The notes below the pieces were generated by a model that was not told where the DNA came from, ran no database searches, and saw nothing but the letters and a program-made list of their open reading frames with translations. Shown piece after piece: positions 1 through 9,216 of a stretch of 64,000 bases of DNA. Position 1 is the first letter of the stretch, and the number at the start of each line of letters is the position of its first letter. The stretch covers positions 62,001-126,000 of the forward strand of contig CAMLFH010000003.1 in assembly GCA_946479285.1 (NCBI GenBank). Reading direction: 5' to 3'. The translations under genes and the position numbers were made by a program. Origin of the DNA: an uncultured Flavobacteriales bacterium. Its GTDB lineage: Bacteria > Bacteroidota > Bacteroidia > Flavobacteriales > Crocinitomicaceae.

Positions 1-2
1 CC

Positions 3-3000
3 GATGGAGACTTGGTCGGCGATGGTACTTCCCTGAATTACACATTCGCTCCATTCACCAAGAGTATTCCGGGAACCACAGGAACAACCTTTTATTTGCG
101 CGTTCGTGCTTCTGCAAATGGAGGTGCAGAAGAATGGGCAATTGATAACATTCGTTTGACCCACATAGCTTCCTGTACCGCGCCAACCATCACAGCCAAC
201 CCACCAAATCGGTCTGCCTGCAATGGCAATAATACAACTTTCAGTGCCAATGCATCGGGAGCGACCGCTTTCCAATGGCAGGAGAATACGGGATCTGGCT
301 TCGTGAACATCACAAACGGTGGTATTTACTCCGGTGCAACAACCACTACACTTACACTTACGGGTGTATCCTCAGGTATGACCGGCAACCAGTACCGTAT
401 GGTGGCGATCAATGGCGTAGCCAGCTGCTTTACCAACACGAATGCCGGTTCATTGACGATTTCAACGATCAGTACGAGCTCGAATTCACAAACGAACGTT
501 GCTTGCTTTGGCGGATCGAACGGGGCAGCCAGTGTAAGCCCTTCGGGCGGAATTGCGCCTTATGCCTATTCCTGGTCACCAACAGGTGGAACCGGAGCTA
601 TTGCAACCGGATTGACGGCAGGAACTTATACCGTTACTGTTACCGACAACATTGCTTGTACTGCAACCAAAAACTTTACAATAACCCAATCACCTGCCCT
701 CACCGGAACAACAGTGGTGACGAACGTTTTCTGTAACGGTGGGAACAACGGAGCTATCAACCTTACCCCTGGTGGTGGAGCCGGAGGCTATACCTTTAAC
801 TGGGGTGGCGGTGTTACAACAGAAGACAGAACAGGTCTTGCGGCGGCCACTTATGCTGTAATCATTACCGATGCCAATTCATGTACAAAAAGCGTTACTG
901 GAATAACGGTAACACAGCCAACAGCAGCAGTAGGCGGAACAACAACTGTCACAAATACTTCATGTAACGGTGGAACAAACGGGGTCATTGATCTCACTCC
1001 AACAGGTGGAACAAGTCCGTATACTTATAACTGGGGCGGTGGAGTCACTACACAAGACAGAATTAGTCTTGCTGCAGGAACTTACTCGGTAATCATCACT
1101 GATAATAACGGATGTACAGGTGTTGTTTCCGGAATAACGGTGACACAACCAACTGCAGTAACCGGAACAACAGTTGTAACGAATGTTGCTTGTTTCGGTG
1201 GAAATAACGGTGCAATTAATCTCACTCCAACCGGAGGGGCCAGTCCTTATACCTTTGCCTGGGGTGGTGGAATCACTACAGAAGATAGAACGAGTCTTGT
1301 TGCCGGAACGTATTCGGTTACAATCACAGATAACAATGGATGTACCGGAACAGTTTCACCAACGGTAACACAACCAACAGCAGCAGTAAGCGGAACAACA
1401 GTTGTAACCAACGTTGCTTGTTTCGGAAATAGTACCGGTGCAATTAACCTTACTCCTACCGGGGGAACCGGTCCTTATACCTTTAACTGGGCTTCGGGTC
1501 CTACAACAGAGGACAGAACAGGCCTTGCTGCAGGAACGTATTCAGTAACTATTACAGATAACAACGGATGTACAGGAACTGTTTCACCAACAGTAACACA
1601 ACCTGCAGCAGCAGTTTCAGGAACTCGAGTTGTAACCAATGTTTCCTGTTTTGGAGGGAATAACGGAGCAATTAACCTAACTCCTACAGGTGGTGTAGGT
1701 CCATATACATTCAACTGGGTTGGTGGTGCCACTACAGAAGACAGAACTGGTCTTACTGCCGGAACATATTCGGTAACGATCACCGATGCAAATGCATGTA
1801 CGGGAACGGTTTCCGGAATAACGGTAACTCAACCAACAGCAGCAGTAAGCGGAACAACCGTTGTAACGAATGTTTCTTGTAACAGTGGAACCAACGGAGC
1901 AATCAACCTGACTCCTACCGGAGGAACGAGTCCTTATACCTTTAACTGGGTGGGTGGTGCAACTACAGAAGACAGAACTGGTCTTGCTGCGGGAGCGTAT
2001 TCGGTTACAATCACAGATAACAACGGATGTACGGGAACAGTTTCCGGAATCACGGTAACTCAACCAACAGCTATCTCGTTAACAGCTTCTTCGCAAACAA
2101 ATGTATCTTGCAACGGTGGCTCGAATGGAGCTGTAGCAGTCAATAATGCGAATGGAGGTACTCCGGGTTACACATACAACTGGATACCAGGAACTCCAAC
2201 AGGTGACGGAACCACTTCTATCACAGGGCTTACTGCCGGAACCTGGACATGTACTGTAACTGATGCAAACGGATGTGTTGCTTCACAAAGTTTTACAGTG
2301 ACTCAGCCAAATGCTATTTCCTTCACCGCTGCAGCACAGACAAATGTTGCTTGTTTTGGAAATACAACTGGTTCGTTTACCGTTAACCCTGCGGTCGGGG
2401 GAGCCGGTTCTTTTAATTACGACTGGGCTCCGGGCACACCTACAGGTGACGGAACAACTACCGTAACAGGACTTGCAGCAGGAACTTATTCGGTAACTGC
2501 TACAGATGCGAACTCCTGTACGGCTACGATTACATTTACTATTACACAGCCTGCAGCTGCTCTTTCTGTTACTCCTGCCGCACAAACCAATGTTTCGTGT
2601 AACGGTGGTTCAAACGGTGCTGCTGCAATCAATACGCCAACAGGTGGTACTCCGGGTTACTCATACAACTGGACACCAGGCAACCCAACAGGTGATGGAA
2701 CAACTTCTGTAACCGGACTTTCACAGGGAACATATACTGTAACTGTAACTGATGCTAACGCTTGTACGACTTCTCAATCATTTACTTTAACACAACCAAC
2801 AGCTATTTCAGTAACAGCTGCTTCTCAAACAAATATTGCTTGTAACGGAGGTTCGAACGGTGCTGCTGCTATCAATACACCTACAGGTGGTGCAGGTGGT
2901 TACACGTATGACTGGGCTCCGGGAACACCAACAGGCGACGGAACAACATCCGTAAATGGATTAACAGCAGGTACATGGACCGTTAACGTAACAGACGCAA

Positions 3001-4811
3001 ATGGTTGTACCGCTTCTCAATCATTCATAGTTACACAGCCAACAGCAATCTCATTTACAGCGGCTGCTCAAACTAATGTTGCTTGCTTTGGCGGGGCGAC
3101 AGGTGCTTTTACAGTAAATCCCGCTTTAGGTGGAACAGGTGCATTTACGTACGACTGGAATCCCGGAACACCTGCAGGTGACGGAACAACTTCTGTAACA
3201 AATTTGACTGCCGGTTCCTACTCAGTTACTGCAACAGACAATAACGGATGTACTGCTTCTATCTCATTCACAATTACTGAACCTGCGGTAATCGCAATTA
3301 TTCCGACTTCACAAGCAAATGTTTCCTGTAACGGCGGGGCAAATGGTTCTGCAAGTATTTTTGTGAGTGGCGGAACTCCGGGTATGACTTATTCCTGGTC
3401 CCCAACCGGTGGAACAAATGCTAACGCAGGCGGGCTAAGCGCAGGGACATATACAGTTACTGTTACGGATGCGAATGGCTGCCAGGCGACACAAGACTTT
3501 ACAATTACAGAACCAACGGCTTTGGATGTTTCTGCAGGATCACAAACAAATGTTATTTGTAACGGTGCTTCAACCGGATCTGCAACTGTGGTTCCAACAG
3601 GAGGAACAGGAAACTATGATTATTCATGGTCACCTTCAGGAGGAACAGCTGCTACAGCTGCCGGTTTAACAGCAGGAACATACACTGTTACAGTAACAGA
3701 TGATAACAATTGCCAAGCTACACAAACGTATGTAATCACGGAATCTGCTGCATTGACAAGCAGTTTCTCTCACGACGCTTGTAACTCTTATACCTGGGGA
3801 ACACAAACTCATACATCCAGTGGAACTTACACTCAAACTTTCACATCTGTAAACGGTTGTGATTCGATTGTAACTCTAACGCTTGCGATTGTTTCCGAAG
3901 TCACCAATACGGTAACAGAAAACAGCTGTGTTTCTTATACATGGGCTCAAAACGGTATGACTTACACCACTTCAGGAATGTACGTTGATACAATCCCGGC
4001 TGTCGGAGGATGTGATTCAATTGTAACTTTGGATTTGACGATCAATGTTCCTACTTCATCAAGTTCATCTGAATTTGCCTGCGGAACATTTACATGGTCC
4101 CAAAATGGAATGACCTATACAGCTTCAGGAACATATGTGGATACAATTTCAAACGTTTCAGGCTGTGACTCTATCGTTACATTGAACTTAACTATCGGAG
4201 GAACTTCCACCTTACAACCGGCAACGGCTTGCGGAAGTTATACCTGGTCTGCAACCGGATTAACGTATACCACTTCCGGAATGTACTTTGACACCCTGGT
4301 CGCTGCCAACGGATGTGATTCTATTCAAATTCTTGATTTGACTATTAATCCATCAGTTGTTGCAACTGCTGCGGATAACGGAAACGGAACGATGACAGCT
4401 TCCACAGGTACAACTTACCAATGGATCAACTGTACAACGAATACTGCTGTTGCAGGAGCAACTGCTCAAACTTTTGCTCCGACTGCAAATGGATTCTATT
4501 CAGTTCTTGTTACCAATGCCAGTGGTTGTTCGGACACTTCTGATTGTGTTGAAATAGACAATTTAGGATTGTCTGACTTAAGTTCAGCTTCTGTTCAGGT
4601 ATTCCCGAATCCAACAGAAGATGTTGTGAAGATCTCAATGTCTGTAAACAGTGCGAACTTAACAATCACTGATGCGCAAGGTAAAACACTTTACGTTGGA
4701 CAGATTATCAATGACCAGCAAGTAAATTTAGCTTCTTACGAAGACGGAATTTATTTCTTATCCATTGAAACTGAAAAAGGAAAAGTTTTAAAACGCATCG
4801 TTAAAAATTAA
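3..4811 (+). CDS. SprB-repeat T9SS surface protein (5' end outside window)
   Basis: The reading frame is open to the left edge, so the N-terminus and signal peptide are missing; the first in-frame codons are not a real start. About 1,600 residues are visible. After a short leading part come 14 SprB-type repeats of about 80 residues, each beginning near N-V-x-C-x-G-G-x-N-G and continuing with Y-x-x-x-W and G-T-Y-x-V-x-x-T-D. Four shorter modules follow, with the pattern SYTW, then SGxY, then GCDSIVTL. The last 75 residues are a T9SS type A sorting domain (VFPNPTEDVV, then DGIYFLSIE, ending in LKRIVKN). The family is exported by Sec, crosses the outer membrane by T9SS and is anchored on the surface; SprB itself is a gliding adhesin. 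Adhesin is an inference; substrate and role are unknown. Confidence 0.9.
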   Translation, partial: DGDLVGDGTSLNYTFAPFTKSIPGTTGTTFYLRVRASANGGAEEWAIDNIRLTHIASCTAPTITANPPNRSACNGNNTTFSANASGATAFQWQENTGSGFVNITNGGIYSGATTTTLTLTGVSSGMTGNQYRMVAINGVASCFTNTNAGSLTISTISTSSNSQTNVACFGGSNGAASVSPSGGIAPYAYSWSPTGGTGAIATGLTAGTYTVTVTDNIACTATKNFTITQSPALTGTTVVTNVFCNGGNNGAINLTPGGGAGGYTFNWGGGVTTEDRTGLAAATYAVIITDANSCTKSVTGITVTQPTAAVGGTTTVTNTSCNGGTNGVIDLTPTGGTSPYTYNWGGGVTTQDRISLAAGTYSVIITDNNGCTGVVSGITVTQPTAVTGTTVVTNVACFGGNNGAINLTPTGGASPYTFAWGGGITTEDRTSLVAGTYSVTITDNNGCTGTVSPTVTQPTAAVSGTTVVTNVACFGNSTGAINLTPTGGTGPYTFNWASGPTTEDRTGLAAGTYSVTITDNNGCTGTVSPTVTQPAAAVSGTRVVTNVSCFGGNNGAINLTPTGGVGPYTFNWVGGATTEDRTGLTAGTYSVTITDANACTGTVSGITVTQPTAAVSGTTVVTNVSCNSGTNGAINLTPTGGTSPYTFNWVGGATTEDRTGLAAGAYSVTITDNNGCTGTVSGITVTQPTAISLTASSQTNVSCNGGSNGAVAVNNANGGTPGYTYNWIPGTPTGDGTTSITGLTAGTWTCTVTDANGCVASQSFTVTQPNAISFTAAAQTNVACFGNTTGSFTVNPAVGGAGSFNYDWAPGTPTGDGTTTVTGLAAGTYSVTATDANSCTATITFTITQPAAALSVTPAAQTNVSCNGGSNGAAAINTPTGGTPGYSYNWTPGNPTGDGTTSVTGLSQGTYTVTVTDANACTTSQSFTLTQPTAISVTAASQTNIACNGGSNGAAAINTPTGGAGGYTYDWAPGTPTGDGTTSVNGLTAGTWTVNVTDANGCTASQSFIVTQPTAISFTAAAQTNVACFGGATGAFTVNPALGGTGAFTYDWNPGTPAGDGTTSVTNLTAGSYSVTATDNNGCTASISFTITEPAVIAIIPTSQANVSCNGGANGSASIFVSGGTPGMTYSWSPTGGTNANAGGLSAGTYTVTVTDANGCQATQDFTITEPTALDVSAGSQTNVICNGASTGSATVVPTGGTGNYDYSWSPSGGTAATAAGLTAGTYTVTVTDDNNCQATQTYVITESAALTSSFSHDACNSYTWGTQTHTSSGTYTQTFTSVNGCDSIVTLTLAIVSEVTNTVTENSCVSYTWAQNGMTYTTSGMYVDTIPAVGGCDSIVTLDLTINVPTSSSSSEFACGTFTWSQNGMTYTASGTYVDTISNVSGCDSIVTLNLTIGGTSTLQPATACGSYTWSATGLTYTTSGMYFDTLVAANGCDSIQILDLTINPSVVATAADNGNGTMTASTGTTYQWINCTTNTAVAGATAQTFAPTANGFYSVLVTNASGCSDTSDCVEIDNLGLSDLSSASVQVFPNPTEDVVKISMSVNSANLTITDAQGKTLYVGQIINDQQVNLASYEDGIYFLSIETEKGKVLKRIVKN
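482..3765 (+). repeat. Tandem SprB repeats inside the adhesin gene
   Basis: Fourteen in-frame repeats of about 230-260 bp lie head to tail. Copies 3 to 7 (about 940-2070) are nearly interchangeable at the DNA level, with recurring blocks such as ggaacaacagttgtaac and gataacaacggatgtac. Copies 8 to 12 form a second subtype with a longer loop containing PGTPTGDG. The pattern suggests local duplication and gene conversion. Confidence 0.85.
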
Positions 4812-4831
4812 AATCAAATACTACTTGGTTA

Positions 4832-4866
4832 AAAGCGGCGGTCATTAGATCGTCGCTTTTTATTTT
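4832..4866 (+). terminator. Rho-independent terminator after the SprB-repeat gene
   Basis: The stem aaagcggcg / cgtcgcttt (one G-T pair) is followed by a T-rich run. It starts about 20 nt after the stop codon. Confidence 0.75.
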
Positions 4867-4919
4867 TAGGGCTTCCCCCTGATTTCGGATTCAACAAATA
4901 AATCTAATTTAGCAGCGCT

Positions 4920-6884
4920 ATGTCTCAAAAAAACGCCTCTTCTGTTAAGCAGTCTTCACAAAAAGCTTCTGCAATAAGTAATCCGGTCGATCAAACTCTT
5001 TTAATCCGCCGCAGACTTTTTTGGATGCTTTCCATTGCGGCTTTTTTACTCTTTGCTCCTACTATCGGACATGGATTTGTTTTAGATGATATTGCAGTCA
5101 TAGAAAACAACCGATTCGTACAGGAAGGTTTGGGAGGAATTCCGGATTTGTTTTCTACTTTTTACTGGAAGGGTTTTTGGGACGCCAATGCAGGTTTATA
5201 CCGGCCTTTATCCATGATCATGTTTGCCATTGAATGGGCAATTTCACCTAACAATCCTGCCATTCACCATTTCATCAATGTGCTTTTATATGCATTGACC
5301 GTTGGATTACTCTTTAAACTTCTCTTAAAAATACTACCCAATTATTCCGTTTGGGTTTCATTTGCTATAACACTCATTTTTGCGGTTCATCCAAGTCATA
5401 CTGAAGTAGTAGCCAATATCAAAAGCCGGGATGAAATTCTTTGCTTCTTATTCTTCCTGCTCACTTTTTCAAGTTTGTTGAAAGCAAGGAGCGGAAAGCC
5501 GATTGACCTGGTAAAAACAGCCCTGCTCTTCTTTGGGTGTTTATTATCTAAGGAAGCCGGAATTATGTACCTGCCAATTTTAGGACTTTACTTCTGGATG
5601 GTACAAAAAGAATCGCTTGTGCCTGTTTTCAGGAAATTACTTCCATTAATGCTTGTAACCGGTGTTTGGTTGATTTTACACCAATTGGTTATTCATTCGG
5701 ATCCAACTCCACCTATTCAGTATGGCTATCACGATAATTCACTGGTTGCCTGTGAAAATAGCTCACAGGTTGCTACCGGAATCGGGATTTTAGGTCGTTA
5801 CGTATTGGAAACTGTTGCTCCTTACAATCTGAGTTATGATTATTCCTACAATCAAATTCCTTGTTTGAACTTCATCTCTCTTCCCGTAATAGGCACTCTG
5901 GCTGCTTTGATCCTGGCTGCGCTGATTGTAATAAAAACACGCAAATCAAAACCTGAGATTGCATTCGGAATTCTGTTTTTTCTAATTTCGATTGCTTTGG
6001 TTACGAACATCTTCTCTTTAATCGGTGCAACCTATGCAAACAGATTGATTTATGCTCCTTCGTTGGGAATGATTCTTGCCCTTGTTATTGGATTATTTAC
6101 TTTATTCAAATCCCAACAAACCCAGAAATGGCAATCGGCAGCTGTTCTGATTTTTGTATTGATCGGAATTGTATTTAGTATTCAGACCTTTCAACGCAAC
6201 AAAGCCTGGGAATCCAATACCACTCTTTTTACGGCGGATGTTCAAAACAGTCCTAACAGCGGACGTGTGCAGTTCAACTACGGTGTTCTGAAAATGAACA
6301 GTGAGGAAGTTGATTCAACCCTGCTGCGGCAAGAATGGAGCCTGGCTGTTTCCAGTTTCAAAAAAGCCATCTCCATTGATTCGCTGGATGCAGGCTCTTA
6401 TACAAACCTGGCCGTCGTTTATTTTCGCTTAAAGAATTTCGATCAATCCGTTCTGTCTACTCAAAAAGCAATCGAACTGAATCCGACAGATACTTCTCTT
6501 TACGGCAATTTAGGAGATGCTTATTTCGCATTAACCAATTATGAGAAAGCAAGTGATGCATTCAAACAAGGTGTTCAATGGAAAGGTGCCACTGCGAGCC
6601 ATTACAAACGCTACGGTATTTCTCTATTCAATTTAAAACGATATGATCAGGCCATTACCGTTTTCAAAAAAGGGCTTCAAAAATTTCCGAACGACATTGA
6701 AACGGCTTCCAATTTAGGAAATGCCTACGGAGCAGCTGCCAATTACCAGCAAGCGGGCCAGGTATTTGAGGGGATTTACCTGAAAGACACTTTGAATATG
6801 AATGTACTGCGATTGATGCTGATATCTTACGAACAGGCCGGAAACCGGGAAAAATTGGCGCAATACGGTCCACAGTTGAAATAA
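4920..6884 (+). CDS. TMTC-like multispanning GT-C protein with C-terminal TPRs
   Basis: This 654-residue protein has a cytoplasmic Ser/Lys-rich start, about ten hydrophobic segments to residue ~430, and then tetratricopeptide repeats to the end. Between the first two membrane segments are LDD (residues 55-57) and LYRPLS (about 93-98), followed later by HPSHTEVVANIKSRDE and SKEAGIMYLP. These match the layout of the TMTC/PMT-like GT-C glycosyltransferases, where the acidic pair lies in the first extracytoplasmic loop. By family, such proteins move sugars from lipid carriers to proteins; that activity is inferred here. The gene stands alone between two terminators. The ATG is 7 nt after taatttag, a weak -7-like box. 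Confidence 0.75.
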   Translation: MSQKNASSVKQSSQKASAISNPVDQTLLIRRRLFWMLSIAAFLLFAPTIGHGFVLDDIAVIENNRFVQEGLGGIPDLFSTFYWKGFWDANAGLYRPLSMIMFAIEWAISPNNPAIHHFINVLLYALTVGLLFKLLLKILPNYSVWVSFAITLIFAVHPSHTEVVANIKSRDEILCFLFFLLTFSSLLKARSGKPIDLVKTALLFFGCLLSKEAGIMYLPILGLYFWMVQKESLVPVFRKLLPLMLVTGVWLILHQLVIHSDPTPPIQYGYHDNSLVACENSSQVATGIGILGRYVLETVAPYNLSYDYSYNQIPCLNFISLPVIGTLAALILAALIVIKTRKSKPEIAFGILFFLISIALVTNIFSLIGATYANRLIYAPSLGMILALVIGLFTLFKSQQTQKWQSAAVLIFVLIGIVFSIQTFQRNKAWESNTTLFTADVQNSPNSGRVQFNYGVLKMNSEEVDSTLLRQEWSLAVSSFKKAISIDSLDAGSYTNLAVVYFRLKNFDQSVLSTQKAIELNPTDTSLYGNLGDAYFALTNYEKASDAFKQGVQWKGATASHYKRYGISLFNLKRYDQAITVFKKGLQKFPNDIETASNLGNAYGAAANYQQAGQVFEGIYLKDTLNMNVLRLMLISYEQAGNREKLAQYGPQLK

Positions 6885-6921
6885 GGCGTTGAAAAAATAT
6901 TAATATCAAGTTCTACTGGTT

Positions 6922-6955
6922 AAAGAGAGGCTCATCGGAGTTCTCTCTTTTTTAT
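6922..6955 (+). terminator. Rho-independent terminator
   Basis: Perfect 8-bp stem aaagagag / ctctcttt with a 13-nt loop, then T residues; about 40 nt after the TPR gene. Confidence 0.8.
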
Positions 6956-6994
6956 TTGATCCTTTTCCAGTATCTTAGATAAAAAGCAGATTTT

Positions 6995-7372
6995 ATGAAT
7001 ACTATTGCCTATTTTGAAATCCAATCATCCGATCCAACGCGGGACAAGGCATTCTATGAAACATTATTTGGATGGAAATTTATAAAGGAAGAATCACTCC
7101 CGATAGAATATTACCGGATAGAAACGGAGAACATTTCTGGCGGTTTGTTGAAGCGTCCGGCAAAAACTCCGCCATCCGAATACGGAACGAATGCTTTTAC
7201 CTGTTCCATTCAAGTGAATAGTTTTGATGAAATGGAAGCTACAATTTTGAAATTGGGTGGTCAGGTCGCTTTACCAAAATTTGCTGTTCCGGGAAGGTGC
7301 TGGCAAGGATATTTCATTGATTTGGATAACAATACGTTTGGAATTTTTGAGGTGGACGAAAATGCAAAATAA
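6995..7372 (+). CDS. VOC (glyoxalase/bleomycin-resistance fold) family protein
   Basis: A 125-residue single-module VOC protein. The N-terminal half shows the usual start IAYFEIQSSDPTRDKAFYETLFGWKF, broken here as IAYFEIQSSDP and FYETLFGWKF, and the C-terminal half shows GYFIDLDNNTFGIFE. These are the beta-alpha-beta-beta-beta motifs of the fold, with a likely metal-ligand Glu near the end. Proteins of this length normally dimerise. The fold covers glyoxalases, dioxygenases and resistance proteins, so the substrate cannot be told. It is a monocistronic gene enclosed by terminators. Confidence 0.85.
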   Translation: MNTIAYFEIQSSDPTRDKAFYETLFGWKFIKEESLPIEYYRIETENISGGLLKRPAKTPPSEYGTNAFTCSIQVNSFDEMEATILKLGGQVALPKFAVPGRCWQGYFIDLDNNTFGIFEVDENAK

Positions 7373-7374
7373 AA

Positions 7375-7406
7375 GAGAGGAACTAATTAAAGTTCCTCTC
7401 CTTGCT
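7375..7406. terminator. Bidirectional terminator between convergent genes
   Basis: A perfect 10-bp stem gagaggaact / agttcctctc with loop aattaa begins 3 nt after the VOC stop. It also lies just beyond the 3' end of the convergent minus-strand gene, so it can serve both. Confidence 0.7.
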
Positions 7407-7440
7407 TTGTTTAACTGTACTCAAAAATTAACTGGATGAT

Positions 7441-8604
7441 TTAGCCGGCGATTAATTTCAACAGACGCAAATGCATCTGGATTAAAGTCAAATTCTGCAT
7501 GGCAATTTTTGTAGTGTTTGTTGAAAGGTTTATAGAGCTGATCTCAAAAACCAGGTCTTTGTGTTCCGGATAAGCCGCTTTCAATCTTCCGTTGACTTCT
7601 TCAGTCATCCTGCAAATGCTTTCCCATTTACTTTCCATAGATGTGTTCAAAATTCGCGACATTGCTTCTTCTTTCGGAAGAGAACCGTATGCTTCGTCTT
7701 CCGATGTATTGGTATATTCTTCCTGAGTCATCTGTGTCGAACTCCTTATAATCATTGATTTTAACTCAATAATCTCCTGGTTCAGTAATTTCACCTGCTT
7801 TTGCAATGCTTTTACGTCTTGCTGATTCACAGATGTCACTTGTGACTGATCCATTTTCTGAACTTCTTCATTCAACAAGCGGTATGCCTGTTGAGAAGAC
7901 TCTTCCACTTTGGTCGAATAACCCAAATTGTACATGCCAAATAACAATCCTCCGCAAGCCATCATCAAAACCGAATTGACGGTTGAATTAAAGCGCAGTT
8001 CCGGTCTTCTAACACGGGTGAAGAAGTAGATCGGAACATAGACGAAGGTAAATGACACCAGGCCTGAAAGCATCAGCATGTTGGCACCCGGCCAATGCAT
8101 CAGTTTGAATAAAAAACCCAGGGAGGTAATGATTCCTACTAAAAATCCGAAACTAAGGACCAATTTATCTGTTTTGGTTCCTTCGTCCCTGAATTTCAAG
8201 GCAATCATCAGTGGTAGAAAAATGAGGGTAAAAAAAGCAACTCCTAATACAAAGCTGATCCCGGCTCCGGGCCAATGCATGACTTTTAATACTGATCCCA
8301 ACAGGGTAAAACTTGCAGATAAAAGTCCTGAAATATTTAATGTCTTTTTCATGGCGTAAAAATGTTTGAAGGTTAATAACAATTCTGTTTCCTCCTGAAT
8401 TTCACGCAAGTTGTCGTTGAAAAATCGAGGCAAGAGCCGTTTAAAGAACTGGTCAAAGTTGTCTGTTTCAGACATTTCATTCTCAATAATACAGCACATG
8501 TGATCCAGTAGGTTATACTGCAGATCTTCAATAGTAACCCCATGCGCTTCAATTTCATGAAGAATAAAATCAACTTGCTCGTCCGAAATTCTAACCATTT
8601 CCAA
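7441..8604 (-). CDS. PadR-linked membrane protein with duplicated GldL-like MHWPGA segments
   Basis: 387 residues. Residues 1-85 are a soluble helical domain (VRISDEQVDFILHEIEAHG start) that resembles the HAAS-type sensor domains found next to PadR regulators. Then come about five hydrophobic segments in which KVMHWPGAG and KLMHWPGAN occur in two matching positions; the MHWPG motif is typical of the gliding-motor protein GldL and its relatives. The C-terminal 170 residues are a cytoplasmic or periplasmic coiled-coil region rich in Gln/Glu/Lys. The gene overlaps the 3' end of the PadR gene by 14 nt (8 nt if Met3 is the start), so the two are co-transcribed and probably translationally coupled. 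Sensing role is an inference. Confidence 0.65.
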   Translation of the reverse strand: MEMVRISDEQVDFILHEIEAHGVTIEDLQYNLLDHMCCIIENEMSETDNFDQFFKRLLPRFFNDNLREIQEETELLLTFKHFYAMKKTLNISGLLSASFTLLGSVLKVMHWPGAGISFVLGVAFFTLIFLPLMIALKFRDEGTKTDKLVLSFGFLVGIITSLGFLFKLMHWPGANMLMLSGLVSFTFVYVPIYFFTRVRRPELRFNSTVNSVLMMACGGLLFGMYNLGYSTKVEESSQQAYRLLNEEVQKMDQSQVTSVNQQDVKALQKQVKLLNQEIIELKSMIIRSSTQMTQEEYTNTSEDEAYGSLPKEEAMSRILNTSMESKWESICRMTEEVNGRLKAAYPEHKDLVFEISSINLSTNTTKIAMQNLTLIQMHLRLLKLIAG

Positions 8605-8935
8605 TTCTTGGCTCTAAATTCAACAGGAACTTCATGGTATTCATGAAATCTGCCAACTCATTTGCTTTCTCTTTGGCTGTCGACTGCCCTTTTTCGGTGA
8701 GGGAATAATATTTCCTAACCCGTTTTCCGATAAACTCTTCTTCCGTTTTTAATTCGCCCTGTGACTCGAGCGCATGTAAAGTAGGATAAAGTGCTCCTTC
8801 GGTAATTTGGATCTTGTCACCGGTGAGATCTTTGACGCGTTGTGTGATTTCATAACCGTACATTCTGCCATTGTCCTTAAGCAGATTGAGAACGATTGTT
8901 TTAAGCGTACCTTTTAAAAGTTCTGATGAATACAT
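8591..8935 (-). CDS. PadR family transcriptional regulator
   Basis: A 114-residue winged-helix regulator: SELLKGTLKTIVLNLL, then GRMYGYEITQRVKD, ITEGALYPTLHALESQG and RKYYSLTEKGQ are the hallmarks of the PadR fold. I chose the ATG at 8935, giving MYSSELLKG, the normal PadR beginning. An ATG five codons upstream (8950) lies outside the family start and would fall upstream of the -7 box. A consensus promoter and two copies of an inverted repeat lie directly upstream, which suggests that the protein represses its own operon. Its partner is the overlapping membrane protein downstream; PadR effectors are varied, and this one is unknown. Confidence 0.9.
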   Translation of the reverse strand: MYSSELLKGTLKTIVLNLLKDNGRMYGYEITQRVKDLTGDKIQITEGALYPTLHALESQGELKTEEEFIGKRVRKYYSLTEKGQSTAKEKANELADFMNTMKFLLNLEPRIGNG

Positions 8936-8939
8936 AGGA

Positions 8940-8970
8940 CAAATATACATAAGAATATTAGGTATGCAAA
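8940..8970 (-). promoter_or_regulatory. Consensus Bacteroidota promoter of the PadR operon
   Basis: On the minus strand, a -33 TTTG (8967-8970) and a -7 TATATTTG (8940-8947) are separated by exactly 19 nt. The -7 box ends 4 nt before the ATG at 8935, which predicts a transcript starting at the start codon. Confidence 0.75.
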
Positions 8971-8994
8971 TAATTTACCTAAGAATGTTAGGTA
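8946..8994. promoter_or_regulatory. Duplicated PadR operator
   Basis: Site B (8976-8994) is a perfect inverted repeat tacctaa-gaatg-ttaggta. Site A (8946-8964) is the same sequence with one changed arm (tacataa-gaata-ttaggta). Their centres are 30 bp apart, about three helical turns. Site A covers the promoter spacer and touches the -7 box; site B lies just upstream of the -33 box. Autorepression is the inference. Confidence 0.65.
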
Positions 8995-9216
8995 TTTAAA
9001 CTTAATTTAAATATAACTAATTAAAAATCAATAATTTAATACTTATTCTAATTGAATAAAATATTCAAAAAACTTGTAGGAGAGAAAATTTTCTGCCATA
9101 CAACACATAAATTTGTCGAATTATCTGCCTTCATTACATATTTTCAATCCTTCAGTACATTCATCTTTCTGCCGCTTCGATATCTTTCCAAAAAGAATTC
9201 CCTTTGCAGAAAAAAG

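Noticed and set aside
482..3765. Regular direct repeats that could be read as a CRISPR-like array
   Set aside because: The unit is about 240 bp, in frame, and encodes SprB domains; spacing and sequence do not fit CRISPR.
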